Shown here: positions 10,801 through 19,118 of the stretch, in pieces | How the letters are laid out: each line of letters opens with the position of its first letter | How positions within the stretch are numbered: the first letter of the stretch is position 1 | Source of the DNA: Aldehydirespirator sp965116195 | Lineage (GTDB): Bacteria > Actinomycetota > Acidimicrobiia > Acidimicrobiales > Aldehydirespiratoraceae | DNA: 64,000 bases | Direction of reading: 5' to 3' | Assembly: GCA_965116195.1 (NCBI GenBank) | Contig: OZ220491.1 | Span: forward strand, 372,001-436,000 | Program-made: the position numbers and the translations under genes | Notes under the pieces: generated by a model | What the model was told of the DNA's origin: nothing | The model's input: only the letters and a program-made list of their open reading frames with translations | Databases searched by the model: none

Positions 10801-11013
10801 CTTGCGGAGCAGCCTATGGGATGGGAACCGAATCTCAACGATGGAGTACGACTGAACGTGCGACCGTTCGTTGAGGCGGGTGTGTTGCGGTCAAAATTCA
10901 ATGTCAAATGGGGCAAGGACAAAGGCAAGAACCCCGATGGTAGTGAGCGACACAACGATCATCACTTCACCTTGGCCGACAAGGAAACTGCACGCAACAG
11001 AACCCAACCATGA
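7825..11013 (+). CDS. pglX: BREX adenine-specific DNA methyltransferase PglX
   Basis: A 1062-residue N6-adenine methyltransferase that marks host DNA so that BREX can tell self from phage. Motif I DPCCGSGHFLVQA (about residues 271-283) binds AdoMet, NLYGLELDP follows, and the catalytic motif IV NPPF lies in MTNPPFLGR near residue 462. The C-terminal half should contain the target-recognition part. Its stop overlaps the pglZ start (ATGA). The start at 7825 is an ATG 13 bp after brxC. Length and gene position match type 1 BREX. Confidence 0.92.
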   Translation: MGVLVPELRRELEEACVRGRRASEGACRAALGSLGVLAERPPGHLDDGKRALRRGLRAKARQLGDMSGSVELLVGECAYAQWHRLLFSRFLAENGLLIHPDYEVPVTLAECDELAPELGEPDGWSVATRFAAEILPGIFRLDDPCVKLRLAPEGRLELERIVGCLSEGVFVADDSLGWVYQFWQRDKKDQVNASERKIGGADLGPVTQLFTEDYMVRFLLENSLGAWWAVRHPESQLLKKWKYLRFDDDGRPTAGGFEKWPDHVAELTVMDPCCGSGHFLVQAFAMLWQMRSEEEALSPVAAQDAVLRDNLYGLELDPRCVQIAMFAICAQAWKSGGGWRELPVPHIACSGLSVKASVDEWVQLAKGDERLKDALVRLHILFREADTLGSLIDPKRVVGIADPTGQQSSFQDVNWDEIVPLVTEALSREVDDPTTAVLGANATGLARAADYLSRRYNLIMTNPPFLGRAKQRDDLKQHLSMFHSLAQGDLATTIQARWSACGDVYALVLPQNWLTDTSYRSLRKETLTKRHLAMIAWLGPEAFRSMSGPFVQPVLMVEGQSNGPRQHISLLDVSASSGADAKAMALRTAEFRRVQQSAQLDNPDHRILFLPIGSSNAALLDAFANAWQGIASSDKPRFDRVFWEMPCLLEGWRYQQSTVSTTAVYGGRGAVLFWENGSGQMTEVCQPGAPFRGKEAWGRSGVVISQMGNLPATIYTGECFDNNAAVLTLSDEELLPALWAFVTSDEYCVLVRRIDRITKVTNSTLTKVPFDVERWREVAEEKYPDGLPKPWSDDPTQWLFGGRPEEATESLQVAVGRLLGYRWPGQSEADDLDELADEDGIVCLSSVLGEPAADDRLREVLAWAFSGCSPAKTRELLVAAGSKKKDLKLWLRDDFFKAHCKIFGNRPFIWHVWDGRRDGFAALINYHRLNRATLERLAFTYLGDWMERQSAGIRDEVEGADERLAAAQNLQGRLKLILEGEPPFDIYVRWKSLAEQPMGWEPNLNDGVRLNVRPFVEAGVLRSKFNVKWGKDKGKNPDGSERHNDHHFTLADKETARNRTQP

Positions 11014-13325
11014 GCGAGTTGATGCGGGACCGTATAGTTCAAATCCTAAGAGCTGCTGAAACGTATGACCCGAACACGAAATGTGCTCCGATTGCACTGC
11101 TGTGGCCAGACGGTGAGCGTCAGTGGCAGTCGCTTGTTCCCTGTCTCCGTAGGCATTTGCGGGTCGTGAGTCTTGGGCCTTTTGATGTTGAGCCGTGGCA
11201 GGGACCCGCCTACTGGCTTCGCTGTGTGATCGCAGAGACCGTGAAACTTCACGGGTTACCTCTTGGGACACCGGTCGTCTATCTGCCAGGGGTATCCCGA
11301 AACTCTCTATGCACCATTGATGCGGTAGATGATCCACTGGCACCCTTGCGTGCGATCCAGCATCTATGCCAGTGGATCAGCCATCCCAACGGCAAGGACT
11401 GGACCGTCAGAGCGATGCTCTCCAACAAGGAGTGCGGACTCGGCCTCAGAGTCGCGCGCAACCCAGAAACGGCTGAAGCGCTAGTGGCTAGCCTTCCGAA
11501 ACTTGCGGCGCAGCGCTGGGATCGGCTTGAAGAGAAGTACGTTGATGTTGACTTCCTCAACAGTCTGCTGAACCCGGACCCGGTCCGGTCCATGTTGGAT
11601 TGGCTTGACGAGCCAACCGAAATGCGGGCATCGCTTTCTGATGAGGAGTGGACTGCGTTTGTGCAACAGTGCAGGAATGACTTTGGGTTTGACCCGGCCA
11701 CGCAGGGAGAGATTGAAGGCGCTCGCCAACTCGGGTTCCGCGAAGGCCGTTGGGACGATGTTTGGCACCGGTTCAGAGAGAACCCCACTGGTTTCCCGGG
11801 AATTCCGGATCGGTTGCGCCAAGCCCAACCGAGCGAATTGCTGCCCCAGAGTCCAGGCTCTTGGCCCGTCCTTGCATCGGAAGAAGAGGAGCAGCTTTGC
11901 AAGGCCTTGAAACGCCTCGTGGAAGAGACGCCTGAGGAGGCTCGCGCTCGACTCCTGGAACTTGAGAACGGACACGGCGTGCGCCGCAGTTACGTCTGGG
12001 CGGACCTTGGCAGGACACCTCTTGCGCTTGCCCTTGAGTATCTAGCAGAACTGGCGCGCCTGACATCAGCGGGAGCCGTTGGTACGACGGTGGAATCAAT
12101 TGCTGAGTGGTACGCATCAGCGGGCTGGAGGGCAGACTGGGCAGTGCTGGCTGCACTGGGTGAGGTGGACCGCCAAGATGACATTGCAGCAGTCGTGGCT
12201 GCGGTCGCAGCCGTCTACAAACCGTGGGCCGACGCATCCGCACGATCACTTCAGTCAGCTGTTGGCCCTATGACGAATTCTGCAACGTACATTGCATCAT
12301 CGCCCCCTGTGCTGGAAAGCGGCGATGTTGTGGTTTTCGTTGATGGCTTGCGGCTTGACATCGCAAATCGTCTGAAAGATCAATTATCCAGTTCCGGACT
12401 TGAAGCCGACCTTTCGACCGAACTCGCCGCGCTTCCAACCGTCACTCAGACCTCCAAGCCAGCACTTATTCCGGTTGACCAGAGTGTCTTGGCGGCAGGG
12501 CCTGACCTTGACGCGAGACGCGCACCGGATGGCCCCGCTGCGCGAGTCCGCATACTGCGTGGTCTGATGACTGCTGCTGGCGTTCAGGTGCTCGGTGACA
12601 CCGATGTCGGCGATCCCACCGGTGTGGCATGGACGGAGACTGGCCAGATTGACGAACGAGGGCACGATCTCGGCCTCCGACTCGCACACGAAGTCGACGA
12701 CGAAGTGAAGCGCATCGCCACACGCATTAGTGAACTGTTGAGTGCCGGCTGGAAACGAGTCACTGTCGTAACGGATCACGGCTGGCAACTTGTGCCGGGA
12801 GGTCTTCCGAAGAACGAAGATCTCCCGCTCGCCGTCACCGAAACGAGAAAGGGGCGGTGCGCCAGGATTAAAGAAGGTGCCGATACTGTGGTGCCGACGG
12901 TGCCTTGGCACTGGGATCCTGAAGTGAGAATTGCGGTAGCACCTGGCATCTCCTGCTTTGAAGCCAACAGGACTTACGAGCACGGCGGTGTCAGTCCTCA
13001 GGAGTGCGTCGTGCCTCGCCTCAGGGTCAAGCGGGGAGCCGCAGAGACCGCAGGCGCGGCGATAACAAGCTTGAAGTGGCGAGGGCTTGCTCTTGTCATT
13101 GAATGCTCCGAGTTGCCTAATGGGGCCACGATTGACCTTCGATCCTCAGCGGGCGACATAGCATCAAGCATCGCCGCCCGAGCGCGCTTGACCAGTGACG
13201 AAGGAAAGGTGATCCTGCTCGTCGGTGATGAGGATCTTGAAGGACAGCGGGCCCACCTTGTTCTTGTCGGAGCGGACGGGTCCTTACTTCTCCAGCGTGA
13301 AACAATGGTGGGACAGAACCGATGA
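11010..13325 (+). CDS. pglZ: BREX alkaline-phosphatase-superfamily protein PglZ (BrxZ)
   Basis: A 771-residue PglZ protein, the signature gene of BREX/Pgl systems, predicted to be a metal-dependent phosphatase or nuclease of the alkaline phosphatase fold. The catalytic core lies in the C-terminal half: VVVFVDGLRLDIANRL (about residues 440-455) carries the metal-binding Asp, VTVVTDHGW (about 585-593) the second metal site, and YEHGGVSPQECVVP (about 656-669) the conserved final His/Gly motif. It overlaps pglX at its start and the brxL-kinase gene at its end, both by ATGA. Confidence 0.92.
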   Translation: MSELMRDRIVQILRAAETYDPNTKCAPIALLWPDGERQWQSLVPCLRRHLRVVSLGPFDVEPWQGPAYWLRCVIAETVKLHGLPLGTPVVYLPGVSRNSLCTIDAVDDPLAPLRAIQHLCQWISHPNGKDWTVRAMLSNKECGLGLRVARNPETAEALVASLPKLAAQRWDRLEEKYVDVDFLNSLLNPDPVRSMLDWLDEPTEMRASLSDEEWTAFVQQCRNDFGFDPATQGEIEGARQLGFREGRWDDVWHRFRENPTGFPGIPDRLRQAQPSELLPQSPGSWPVLASEEEEQLCKALKRLVEETPEEARARLLELENGHGVRRSYVWADLGRTPLALALEYLAELARLTSAGAVGTTVESIAEWYASAGWRADWAVLAALGEVDRQDDIAAVVAAVAAVYKPWADASARSLQSAVGPMTNSATYIASSPPVLESGDVVVFVDGLRLDIANRLKDQLSSSGLEADLSTELAALPTVTQTSKPALIPVDQSVLAAGPDLDARRAPDGPAARVRILRGLMTAAGVQVLGDTDVGDPTGVAWTETGQIDERGHDLGLRLAHEVDDEVKRIATRISELLSAGWKRVTVVTDHGWQLVPGGLPKNEDLPLAVTETRKGRCARIKEGADTVVPTVPWHWDPEVRIAVAPGISCFEANRTYEHGGVSPQECVVPRLRVKRGAAETAGAAITSLKWRGLALVIECSELPNGATIDLRSSAGDIASSIAARARLTSDEGKVILLVGDEDLEGQRAHLVLVGADGSLLLQRETMVGQNR

Positions 13326-15781
13326 CCGGACTAGACATGCTGGACAACCTCGCCGCCGAAGTCTTTGATGGTTACCTGGTCAAGAAAGACCTCGCACAAC
13401 AATTTCGTGGCCAATATCCCGTCCCAACTTATGTCGGCGAGTTCATGCTTGGACGTTACTGTGCCACCACCGACCCCGACGGCATCGCAGCCGGCCTTGA
13501 GATGGTTCAGCAGTCCATGCAAGACCGAACCGTCCGAGCCGGTGAAGAGGAACTGTTCAAACACCGCGCCCGCAACAAGGGTCGAGTTAAGATCATTGAC
13601 CTTCTCAGAGCTCGACTTGATCCGAAGAGTGACGCTTACAAGGCCGAACTTCCCAGCCTCCAGCTCAATGACATCCATATTTCGCCCGAACTAGTGGATG
13701 AACACCAGCGCATGCTCACCGGCGGCTTCTACGCCGAAGTCAAATTAGAGTACATCGCCGCCCTTGCCAGTGAGCAGGGCGGCCAACCCTTTCGTGTCGA
13801 AGCGATCCGACCGATACAAATGTCTACTCGAAATGCTCTCGGGACCTTCATCAAAGGCCGATCTGAGTTCACGCTTGACCAATGGCGGCAACTTCTCCTC
13901 CGGAGCGTCGGATTTGAGCCGTCGCGCCTCGGCTCCCGCCAACAGGACATCCTGATCGCTCGGATGGTGCCCTTTGTCGTTCGCAACTACAATGCCGTTG
14001 AACTCGGCCCGCGCGGCACCGGCAAGTCCCATCTGTACCAGCAGGTCTCGCCCTATGCACATCTTGTCTCTGGTGGCAAAGCCACGATCGCAAGCATGTT
14101 CGTCAACATGAACACGGGGCGACGCGGCCTCGTAGCTCAGTACGACGTGATTTGTTTCGACGAGGTTTCTGGTGTTTCCTTTGACCAGAAGGAAGGTGTC
14201 AATATCCTCAAGGGCTACATGGAGTCTGGCGAGTTCAGCCGAGGCCGTGAATCGATTCGTGCTGAAGGCGGCATCGTCATGGTGGGCAACTTCGACATTG
14301 ACGTTGAAACTCAGCTGCGGGGCGGCCACCTCATGTCTCCACTGCCCAAAGAGATGCGCAACGACACCGCTCTCATGGACCGCATCCACTCGTACCTGCC
14401 TGGCTGGGACGTGCCCAAACTCGACCCCTCGTACTTCACTAAGCACTTTGGGTTCGTGAGCGACTACTTGGCTGAGGTGTGGAGCCAACTACGAGGAGCC
14501 ACGCGACTTGATGCAATCCAAGGGCGTCTCAACTGGGGCAGCCAGCTCAGCGGGCGCGACCGCAAGGCAGTCAACAACACCATTGATGGGTTACTCAGGC
14601 TCTTGTACCCGAACCCCGAGATGGAAGTCCCTGACCACTTCCTCAGTTGGGCAGCCACGCTCTCACTGGAGACGCGACGGCGTGTGAAGGAGGCGCAAGC
14701 CTTCATCGGAGCTAAGGAGTTCGGTAAGACCGATCTCTCGTTCAGCATCGGCGATGGACCCGAGGTGATTGTCTACTGCGAAGAGACCAGGAGGTATCGA
14801 ATGCAGATGCAGAGTGAAGCGCAGGACCGTGCAGGTACCAGGGGCACCACCGACAGCGAGTTGCTGCCAGCCCCAGACGCTGATGATGTCTCGTTGTGCA
14901 TACCGTCTCGGGACTACACCGTTGGTGACACTATTGGTGGGCGTTTCGAGGTCAAGGCGATCCTAGGAGCAGGCGGTTACTCCAAGGTTTATCGAGTTCA
15001 CGATGTTGTCGAGAGCGAAGAACGGGCTCTCAAGCTCTTTGACAGCGCAGCCGGATACGACGCAGTTCGGCGGGAGATCGGAGCTTTGCGCAAGGTCAAG
15101 CACCCCAATGTCGTCGAAGTCATCTGGGCTGACCGCACCGAGTTCAACGAGTGGTACCTCATCATGGAGTTCGTTGACGGTGAACTTCTTTCTGACTACA
15201 CCACAGGGAAGAAACTCCGGGATCGCGAAGTCGTTGATATCGGCCTTGACCTACTCGATGCTCTTGTGGCGATCCATCCCGACACCGAACGACTTGATGC
15301 ACTTGATCAAAAGAAAAACCAAGGCGAGATCAGCGCCGATGAGTTCAATGAATTGGTGTCATCCAGCGATAACGCACTCGTGCACCGCGACATCAAGCCC
15401 CAGAACATCGTGCTTACCCGATCGGGTGCGAAGTTACTTGACTTTAACATCTCGTCACGAGTCGGCGACCCCGTACGCACTGTCTCGGGAACGCCGCCCT
15501 ATCGGTCACCCGACGCAGACTTAACCCGATGGGATGTCTCCACGGATCTCTTTGCCGTGGGTGTGACGCTATACGAACTCCTCTGTGACGGCGAGCACCC
15601 ATACCCACAAGCGCGTCCCATGCCGGATTTCCAACCTCGCGATCCTCGACGGTTCCGAAGGGACCTAAGCGAAGACATGGCCGAGTTCCTCCTGCGTGCA
15701 TGCGCTCCCAATCGAGCCACTCGCTTCCAAACATCAGCCGAGATGAAGGCGGCTCTTGAAAAAACCCGTACCACGCTGTGA
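13322..15781 (+). CDS. brxL: BrxL-type AAA+ protein fused to a Ser/Thr protein kinase
   Basis: An 819-residue fusion. Residues 1 to about 480 resemble BrxL (Lon-related BREX ATPase): Walker A GPRGTGKSHL near 228-237, Walker B VICFDEVSG near 275-283, and the DRIHSYLPGWDVPK segment characteristic of the family. The Lon-type Ser-Lys protease region expected after it is not seen. From about residue 535 to the end there is a Hanks-type kinase: glycine loop LGAGGYSKVYR near 547, catalytic Lys in ALKLFD near 570, HRDIKPQN near 687, DFN in place of DFG near 706, and GTPPYRSPD near 723. All residues needed for phosphotransfer appear present. This combines the BrxL of type 1 BREX with a kinase recalling PglW of type 2 (Pgl). 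It overlaps pglZ by 4 bp. Confidence 0.85.
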   Translation: MTGLDMLDNLAAEVFDGYLVKKDLAQQFRGQYPVPTYVGEFMLGRYCATTDPDGIAAGLEMVQQSMQDRTVRAGEEELFKHRARNKGRVKIIDLLRARLDPKSDAYKAELPSLQLNDIHISPELVDEHQRMLTGGFYAEVKLEYIAALASEQGGQPFRVEAIRPIQMSTRNALGTFIKGRSEFTLDQWRQLLLRSVGFEPSRLGSRQQDILIARMVPFVVRNYNAVELGPRGTGKSHLYQQVSPYAHLVSGGKATIASMFVNMNTGRRGLVAQYDVICFDEVSGVSFDQKEGVNILKGYMESGEFSRGRESIRAEGGIVMVGNFDIDVETQLRGGHLMSPLPKEMRNDTALMDRIHSYLPGWDVPKLDPSYFTKHFGFVSDYLAEVWSQLRGATRLDAIQGRLNWGSQLSGRDRKAVNNTIDGLLRLLYPNPEMEVPDHFLSWAATLSLETRRRVKEAQAFIGAKEFGKTDLSFSIGDGPEVIVYCEETRRYRMQMQSEAQDRAGTRGTTDSELLPAPDADDVSLCIPSRDYTVGDTIGGRFEVKAILGAGGYSKVYRVHDVVESEERALKLFDSAAGYDAVRREIGALRKVKHPNVVEVIWADRTEFNEWYLIMEFVDGELLSDYTTGKKLRDREVVDIGLDLLDALVAIHPDTERLDALDQKKNQGEISADEFNELVSSSDNALVHRDIKPQNIVLTRSGAKLLDFNISSRVGDPVRTVSGTPPYRSPDADLTRWDVSTDLFAVGVTLYELLCDGEHPYPQARPMPDFQPRDPRRFRRDLSEDMAEFLLRACAPNRATRFQTSAEMKAALEKTRTTL

Positions 15782-16009
15782 CAGCAGGACGACGGCTCAA
15801 TGGTCGTCGTGGCGCAGGCCCGAACAAGCAAGCGGGCATTCGCGGTGTGGTCGTCGTGCGGTGGAGCCGAATGGGGTTGTGGTTGGAACTGGACGACATC
15901 GCTGGTAGCATCGAATCACATCAGTGTCATTCGCAGCAGTTGAGTTGGCTGCTGCGGTGGCTGTCACACCCATCCTGCACAGTTAGGTGACGCAGAAAGT
16001 AGGAACCCC

Positions 16010-17053
16010 ATGAATCCCGAAACAGCCTTCAAACAGTTTGAGCCGATCGTTAACGCGGATCCGGAGTTGTTGAAGGCTGCGCGGCTGCGGCGAGATGCTT
16101 TCGTGGGCGCGTTCGCACGAGAGCAGGTTGTTGTTGAGGCCCGCGCGATTGGTTCGTTGGAACGCAAGACACAGAAGTCGCCCGTGAACGATGTTGACAT
16201 TTTGGTGGTGTACGACAGCCGGGCTCATTCCGATTGGGGGTTCGAAGCGATTGACTGGACGAGCGCCGAGGCGATCAAGAAAACCGCGCAAAGGGTTCGG
16301 GACCTCTTGGGCAAGGATGGGTCGGAGTTGAAGTTGTTGAACCCCGATGGTGGTTCAGACTTGTACGTGCGACAGGCCCGTCCCAAGCGCCACTCAGTGA
16401 AGTGTTTCCTCGACAAGGCCGGTGAAGAGGATGCATTCACGGTTGATGTTGTTCCGGCGGTTAGCCACCCAGATCAGGGCGTCTGGATTCCGGAGATCAA
16501 CTTCAACGAAGACGATGTGGGAACATGGATACGCAGTGACCCGGAGCATCTGATCACGTGTGCCAAGCAGTTCCAGGAGGAGTGGAACTTGTGGGTCCCG
16601 GTTGTCCGGGCGTTGAAGTACTGGAACAGTGAGCGTGGCGCGGGGATGTCCTCACTCTATGTGGAGATCATGGCTCATACGGCTTTGCCTCGCAACGACT
16701 CGCGATCTGGGGGGATCGCAAGATTCTTCCAGGCTGGGGAGTACCAGGTGTCGGCCGAGTTGAGCGATCCGGCCGGTCTGTGTGGGGCGATCCAGCCAGA
16801 CCTTGACGTTGAGAATGCCCGAAAATGCCTCGCCGAAGCAGCCGAACTCGCGTGTAAGGCAGTTAAGGCGGAGGCCGATGGTCGAGTGGACGACGCTGTG
16901 TGCGCGTGGCGCTCAATTTTCGGCAGAGAGTTCCCGTTGCCACCAAGAGGATGTAACGGATCCGCGTCAGCAGCTCCGGTGTTGGTTGGTGTTGCCATGC
17001 AGTCGGACCGGAATCCAACACCGCGGCGGGTGAAGGACAGTCCGCAGGGATGA
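16010..17053 (+). CDS. CBASS cyclic-oligonucleotide synthase (CD-NTase)
   Basis: A 347-residue nucleotidyltransferase of the CD-NTase (cGAS/DncV-like) superfamily. The active-site signature is visible: G48-S49 in AIGSLERKT, then D61 and D63 in NDVDILVVYD, and a third acid D146 in FTVDVVPAV. In CBASS this enzyme makes a cyclic di- or trinucleotide on infection that activates an effector. The partners follow at once: an E2-like protein overlapping by ATGA, an E1-like protein, and a SAVED-nuclease effector. The 228 bp upstream of it, after the BREX operon, carry no gene and presumably hold the promoter. Confidence 0.88.
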   Translation: MNPETAFKQFEPIVNADPELLKAARLRRDAFVGAFAREQVVVEARAIGSLERKTQKSPVNDVDILVVYDSRAHSDWGFEAIDWTSAEAIKKTAQRVRDLLGKDGSELKLLNPDGGSDLYVRQARPKRHSVKCFLDKAGEEDAFTVDVVPAVSHPDQGVWIPEINFNEDDVGTWIRSDPEHLITCAKQFQEEWNLWVPVVRALKYWNSERGAGMSSLYVEIMAHTALPRNDSRSGGIARFFQAGEYQVSAELSDPAGLCGAIQPDLDVENARKCLAEAAELACKAVKAEADGRVDDAVCAWRSIFGREFPLPPRGCNGSASAAPVLVGVAMQSDRNPTPRRVKDSPQG

Positions 17054-17565
17054 CCATGGAGCCCCGAACGTGGGACGAAGTGTTGCCCAACCGTCTAGTC
17101 TGGGAACTTGCGCAGATGAAACGGGTCGCTCCTGAACTCTCATGGAGCGACTCGGACAAGGAGTGGTCGGGGCTGGCACCGGTGTGGCCATTTGATCGGC
17201 CTCGTCCCCCGAAGCTCTGCGCATTTCTCAATGGGGATCGTTTCAAGCTAAAAATCGTTCCATCGCCTGCGCATCCTGCGGTGCCGCCCAAGATCTGGCC
17301 GGTAGAGCCCCGCACAGAGTTCGTGCATCGCTCCGACACGGCCTGGCATACCATCGGTGATGGGTCATTGTGTGTAGTGCGGGAGTACTACACATGGACC
17401 GGCGTTGAAGCATGTGCAGCGCTGGTGCCTACTGCCGCCGGCTGGTTCTTGGAATTCTTGTTGAGGACCGCAGGTGTCATCAATGCGATGACTGCGCATG
17501 GCATTGAGACCTCCGCCGAACTGGACGACCTGTTCGTTCCGTCCAATCGTAGGTCGTATGGGTGA
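17050..17565 (+). CDS. CBASS E2-like ubiquitin-conjugating-fold protein
   Basis: A 171-residue prokaryotic E2-family protein. The key segment is WHTIGDGSLCVV, in which Cys108 would be the thioester cysteine, matching the H-x(n)-G-x-L-C pattern of bacterial E2 enzymes; PP-x-I-W precedes it. In type II CBASS the E1 and E2 activities are normally fused in Cap2, which conjugates the C-terminus of the CD-NTase to targets and so primes it. Here the E2 is a separate gene. It overlaps the CD-NTase by ATGA and the next gene by GTGA. Confidence 0.8.
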   Translation: MTMEPRTWDEVLPNRLVWELAQMKRVAPELSWSDSDKEWSGLAPVWPFDRPRPPKLCAFLNGDRFKLKIVPSPAHPAVPPKIWPVEPRTEFVHRSDTAWHTIGDGSLCVVREYYTWTGVEACAALVPTAAGWFLEFLLRTAGVINAMTAHGIETSAELDDLFVPSNRRSYG

Positions 17566-17915
17566 ATAGCCAAGTGTGTTTGGTGACCGCGGCCAGCGTC
17601 CTCAAAGACCTCAGTTGCGCTAACGCAGGTTGGGGTTGGCTGGACCTGAAGGTGTCGCCGGCTGAGGGACTGGCAGCTATTGAGGCGTACATCTACGGAC
17701 GCTCCTCGAATCACAGGCGAATCGGGGGTCGCACTCGTGATCTTCCTATGATGCATCGTCTGCGACAAGCCGAATTCGTTTCGAAGGCAGCTGTTTGGTA
17801 TCGCGCGAAACCTGAGGTGGAATTGGTGGAATTGCATCAATTTATGGCGCGGCGGCCAAGTCCAGGTCTCCCGGTGAGTTTGCTTTCGAGAGCTAGTCAA
17901 CCAAGGATGGGTTGA
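17562..17915 (+). CDS. N-terminal part of CBASS E1-like protein (separated by an apparent frameshift)
   Basis: A 117-codon ORF begins at a GTG overlapping the E2 stop (GTGA). I do not recognise its domain. It probably belongs to the following E1 gene: the frame of that gene is open from 17878, before any start codon, and joining the two frames with one extra base near 17877-17880 gives a smooth protein (this N-terminus, then CFRELVNQGWVEPPSDGVFF, then the E1 domain). Alternatives are a real split gene, a true frameshift mutation, programmed frameshifting, or a sequencing error in the TTT run at 17879. Confidence 0.45.
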   Translation: MNSQVCLVTAASVLKDLSCANAGWGWLDLKVSPAEGLAAIEAYIYGRSSNHRRIGGRTRDLPMMHRLRQAEFVSKAAVWYRAKPEVELVELHQFMARRPSPGLPVSLLSRASQPRMG

Positions 17916-17982
17916 ACCGCCCAGTGATGGAGTCTTTTTTGTCCTGATAGAGGATCGGTCTATCGAACCAACCCAGTGGACC

Positions 17983-18873
17983 GTGTGGGATCTGTCCGAC
18001 GGCACTGCAGTCCCGATATGGATGGTCATCTACGACAAGGAGCAAATTCCCGCTTCCGTGTACGAAGGCCACTGGCCTCTAGGTGAGGTAAACGCCGCAA
18101 CGGTAGCTGTGGTTGGAGTTGGCTCAATCGGCTCTGCAGCTGCGCTGGGGTTGGTGGACTACGAGATCGGCAACCTCGTCTTGATTGACTTCGATCGCTT
18201 GCAGCCTCACAATATCGCCCGACACCGTTGCGGACCAGAGCATATCGGCCGGTTCAAGGTGGATGCCGTCGCTGATCTCATCCGAACTCGGTCAGATGTG
18301 AGCTTAAGTCCATTGCGATATAGCGTCATTGATCACGCCGATCTGATCAGGCCCGTTCTTGACAGTGTTGACGTCGTCGTCTGCTGTGTAGATGGGGTTG
18401 CTGCTCGCCAGGCAACCTCTCACCTGTGTTCAACATCGGCGACCAGCGCGATCTTTGCGTGTGTGCTTGAAAACGGCGCACTGGGAGAAATCGTTCGTGA
18501 CCCGGCGCGAAGCGATGTTGGCTGTCTGCGATGCCACCGCATGGAACTCGAAGCGTCCGGATGTATGGATCCGGAGCCGACGCTTGACTTGGAATACGGA
18601 ACGGGAACGACGCATCGACCGATGACAGCCATTGGGGGTGATTTGGTGCTTATGGGCCAGTTGGCAGCTAAGGCTGCCGTCACCACCATTCTTGAGCGGC
18701 GGGGCTACCGAGATCAGCGACTGGCAAACGATCACCTTGTGATTGGCCTGCGACCTGACGAGCAGTGGGAAGCCCCGTTTGATCAGACCCGTGTTCTCAA
18801 TGTCGGAGCAGCACCTCTCCCGCCACCCAACCCCGAGTGTCCGTTATGTTGTGGCGACCGCGTCTACGCATGA
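17983..18873 (+). CDS. CBASS E1-like (ThiF/Cap2-type) adenylyltransferase domain
   Basis: A ThiF/E1-type activating enzyme domain of 296 residues from the GTG at 17983. The nucleotide-binding loop VVGVGSIGSAA is near residues 43-53, the acidic DFD and the NIARHRC arginine segment follow, and two zinc-binding pairs are present (CLRC near 181 and CPLC near the C-terminus). It would adenylate the CD-NTase C-terminus for transfer to the E2. The open frame extends upstream to 17878 without a good start, which suggests that the true gene starts at 17562 and is interrupted by a frameshift. Its stop overlaps the next small ORF by ATGA. Confidence 0.75.
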   Translation: MWDLSDGTAVPIWMVIYDKEQIPASVYEGHWPLGEVNAATVAVVGVGSIGSAAALGLVDYEIGNLVLIDFDRLQPHNIARHRCGPEHIGRFKVDAVADLIRTRSDVSLSPLRYSVIDHADLIRPVLDSVDVVVCCVDGVAARQATSHLCSTSATSAIFACVLENGALGEIVRDPARSDVGCLRCHRMELEASGCMDPEPTLDLEYGTGTTHRPMTAIGGDLVLMGQLAAKAAVTTILERRGYRDQRLANDHLVIGLRPDEQWEAPFDQTRVLNVGAAPLPPPNPECPLCCGDRVYA

Positions 18874-19091
18874 CCAATGACATTCGTAGTGCTATCCGAC
18901 TGTCGCGTCATAACGCACCGGCGGTGCTGAGACAAGTGGTGCGTTGTCGGGTTTACCTCGGCACCGGGCGTGAGCTAATAGTGACCGATGCGATTCGACC
19001 TGCTGCAGTGTGCTTTGAGAGTTACGACGGTTCGGGTCGCTGCTTGGGAGTTCACTGTCCGACGCGTCATCGGCCGATAGTTGCGCTATAA
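18870..19091 (+). CDS. small unknown ORF in the CBASS operon (possible JAB remnant)
   Basis: A 73-codon ORF starts inside the E1 stop codon (ATGA), which argues that it is or was translated. In type II CBASS a JAB isopeptidase (Cap3) would be expected here. The stretch ELIVTDAIRPAAVCFESYD loosely resembles the strand-loop region before the JAB active site, but the metal-binding H-x-H...D motif is absent and the protein is too short. It may be an eroded cap3 or an unrelated small gene. No function can be assigned. Confidence 0.35.
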   Translation: MTNDIRSAIRLSRHNAPAVLRQVVRCRVYLGTGRELIVTDAIRPAAVCFESYDGSGRCLGVHCPTRHRPIVAL

Positions 19092-19118
19092 GGGGTTCAG
19101 GAGAGGAAACTGGAGGCT

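Noticed and set aside
12384..12983. Reverse-strand ORF over pglZ
   Set aside because: It covers the conserved catalytic half of PglZ and has no recognisable protein features.
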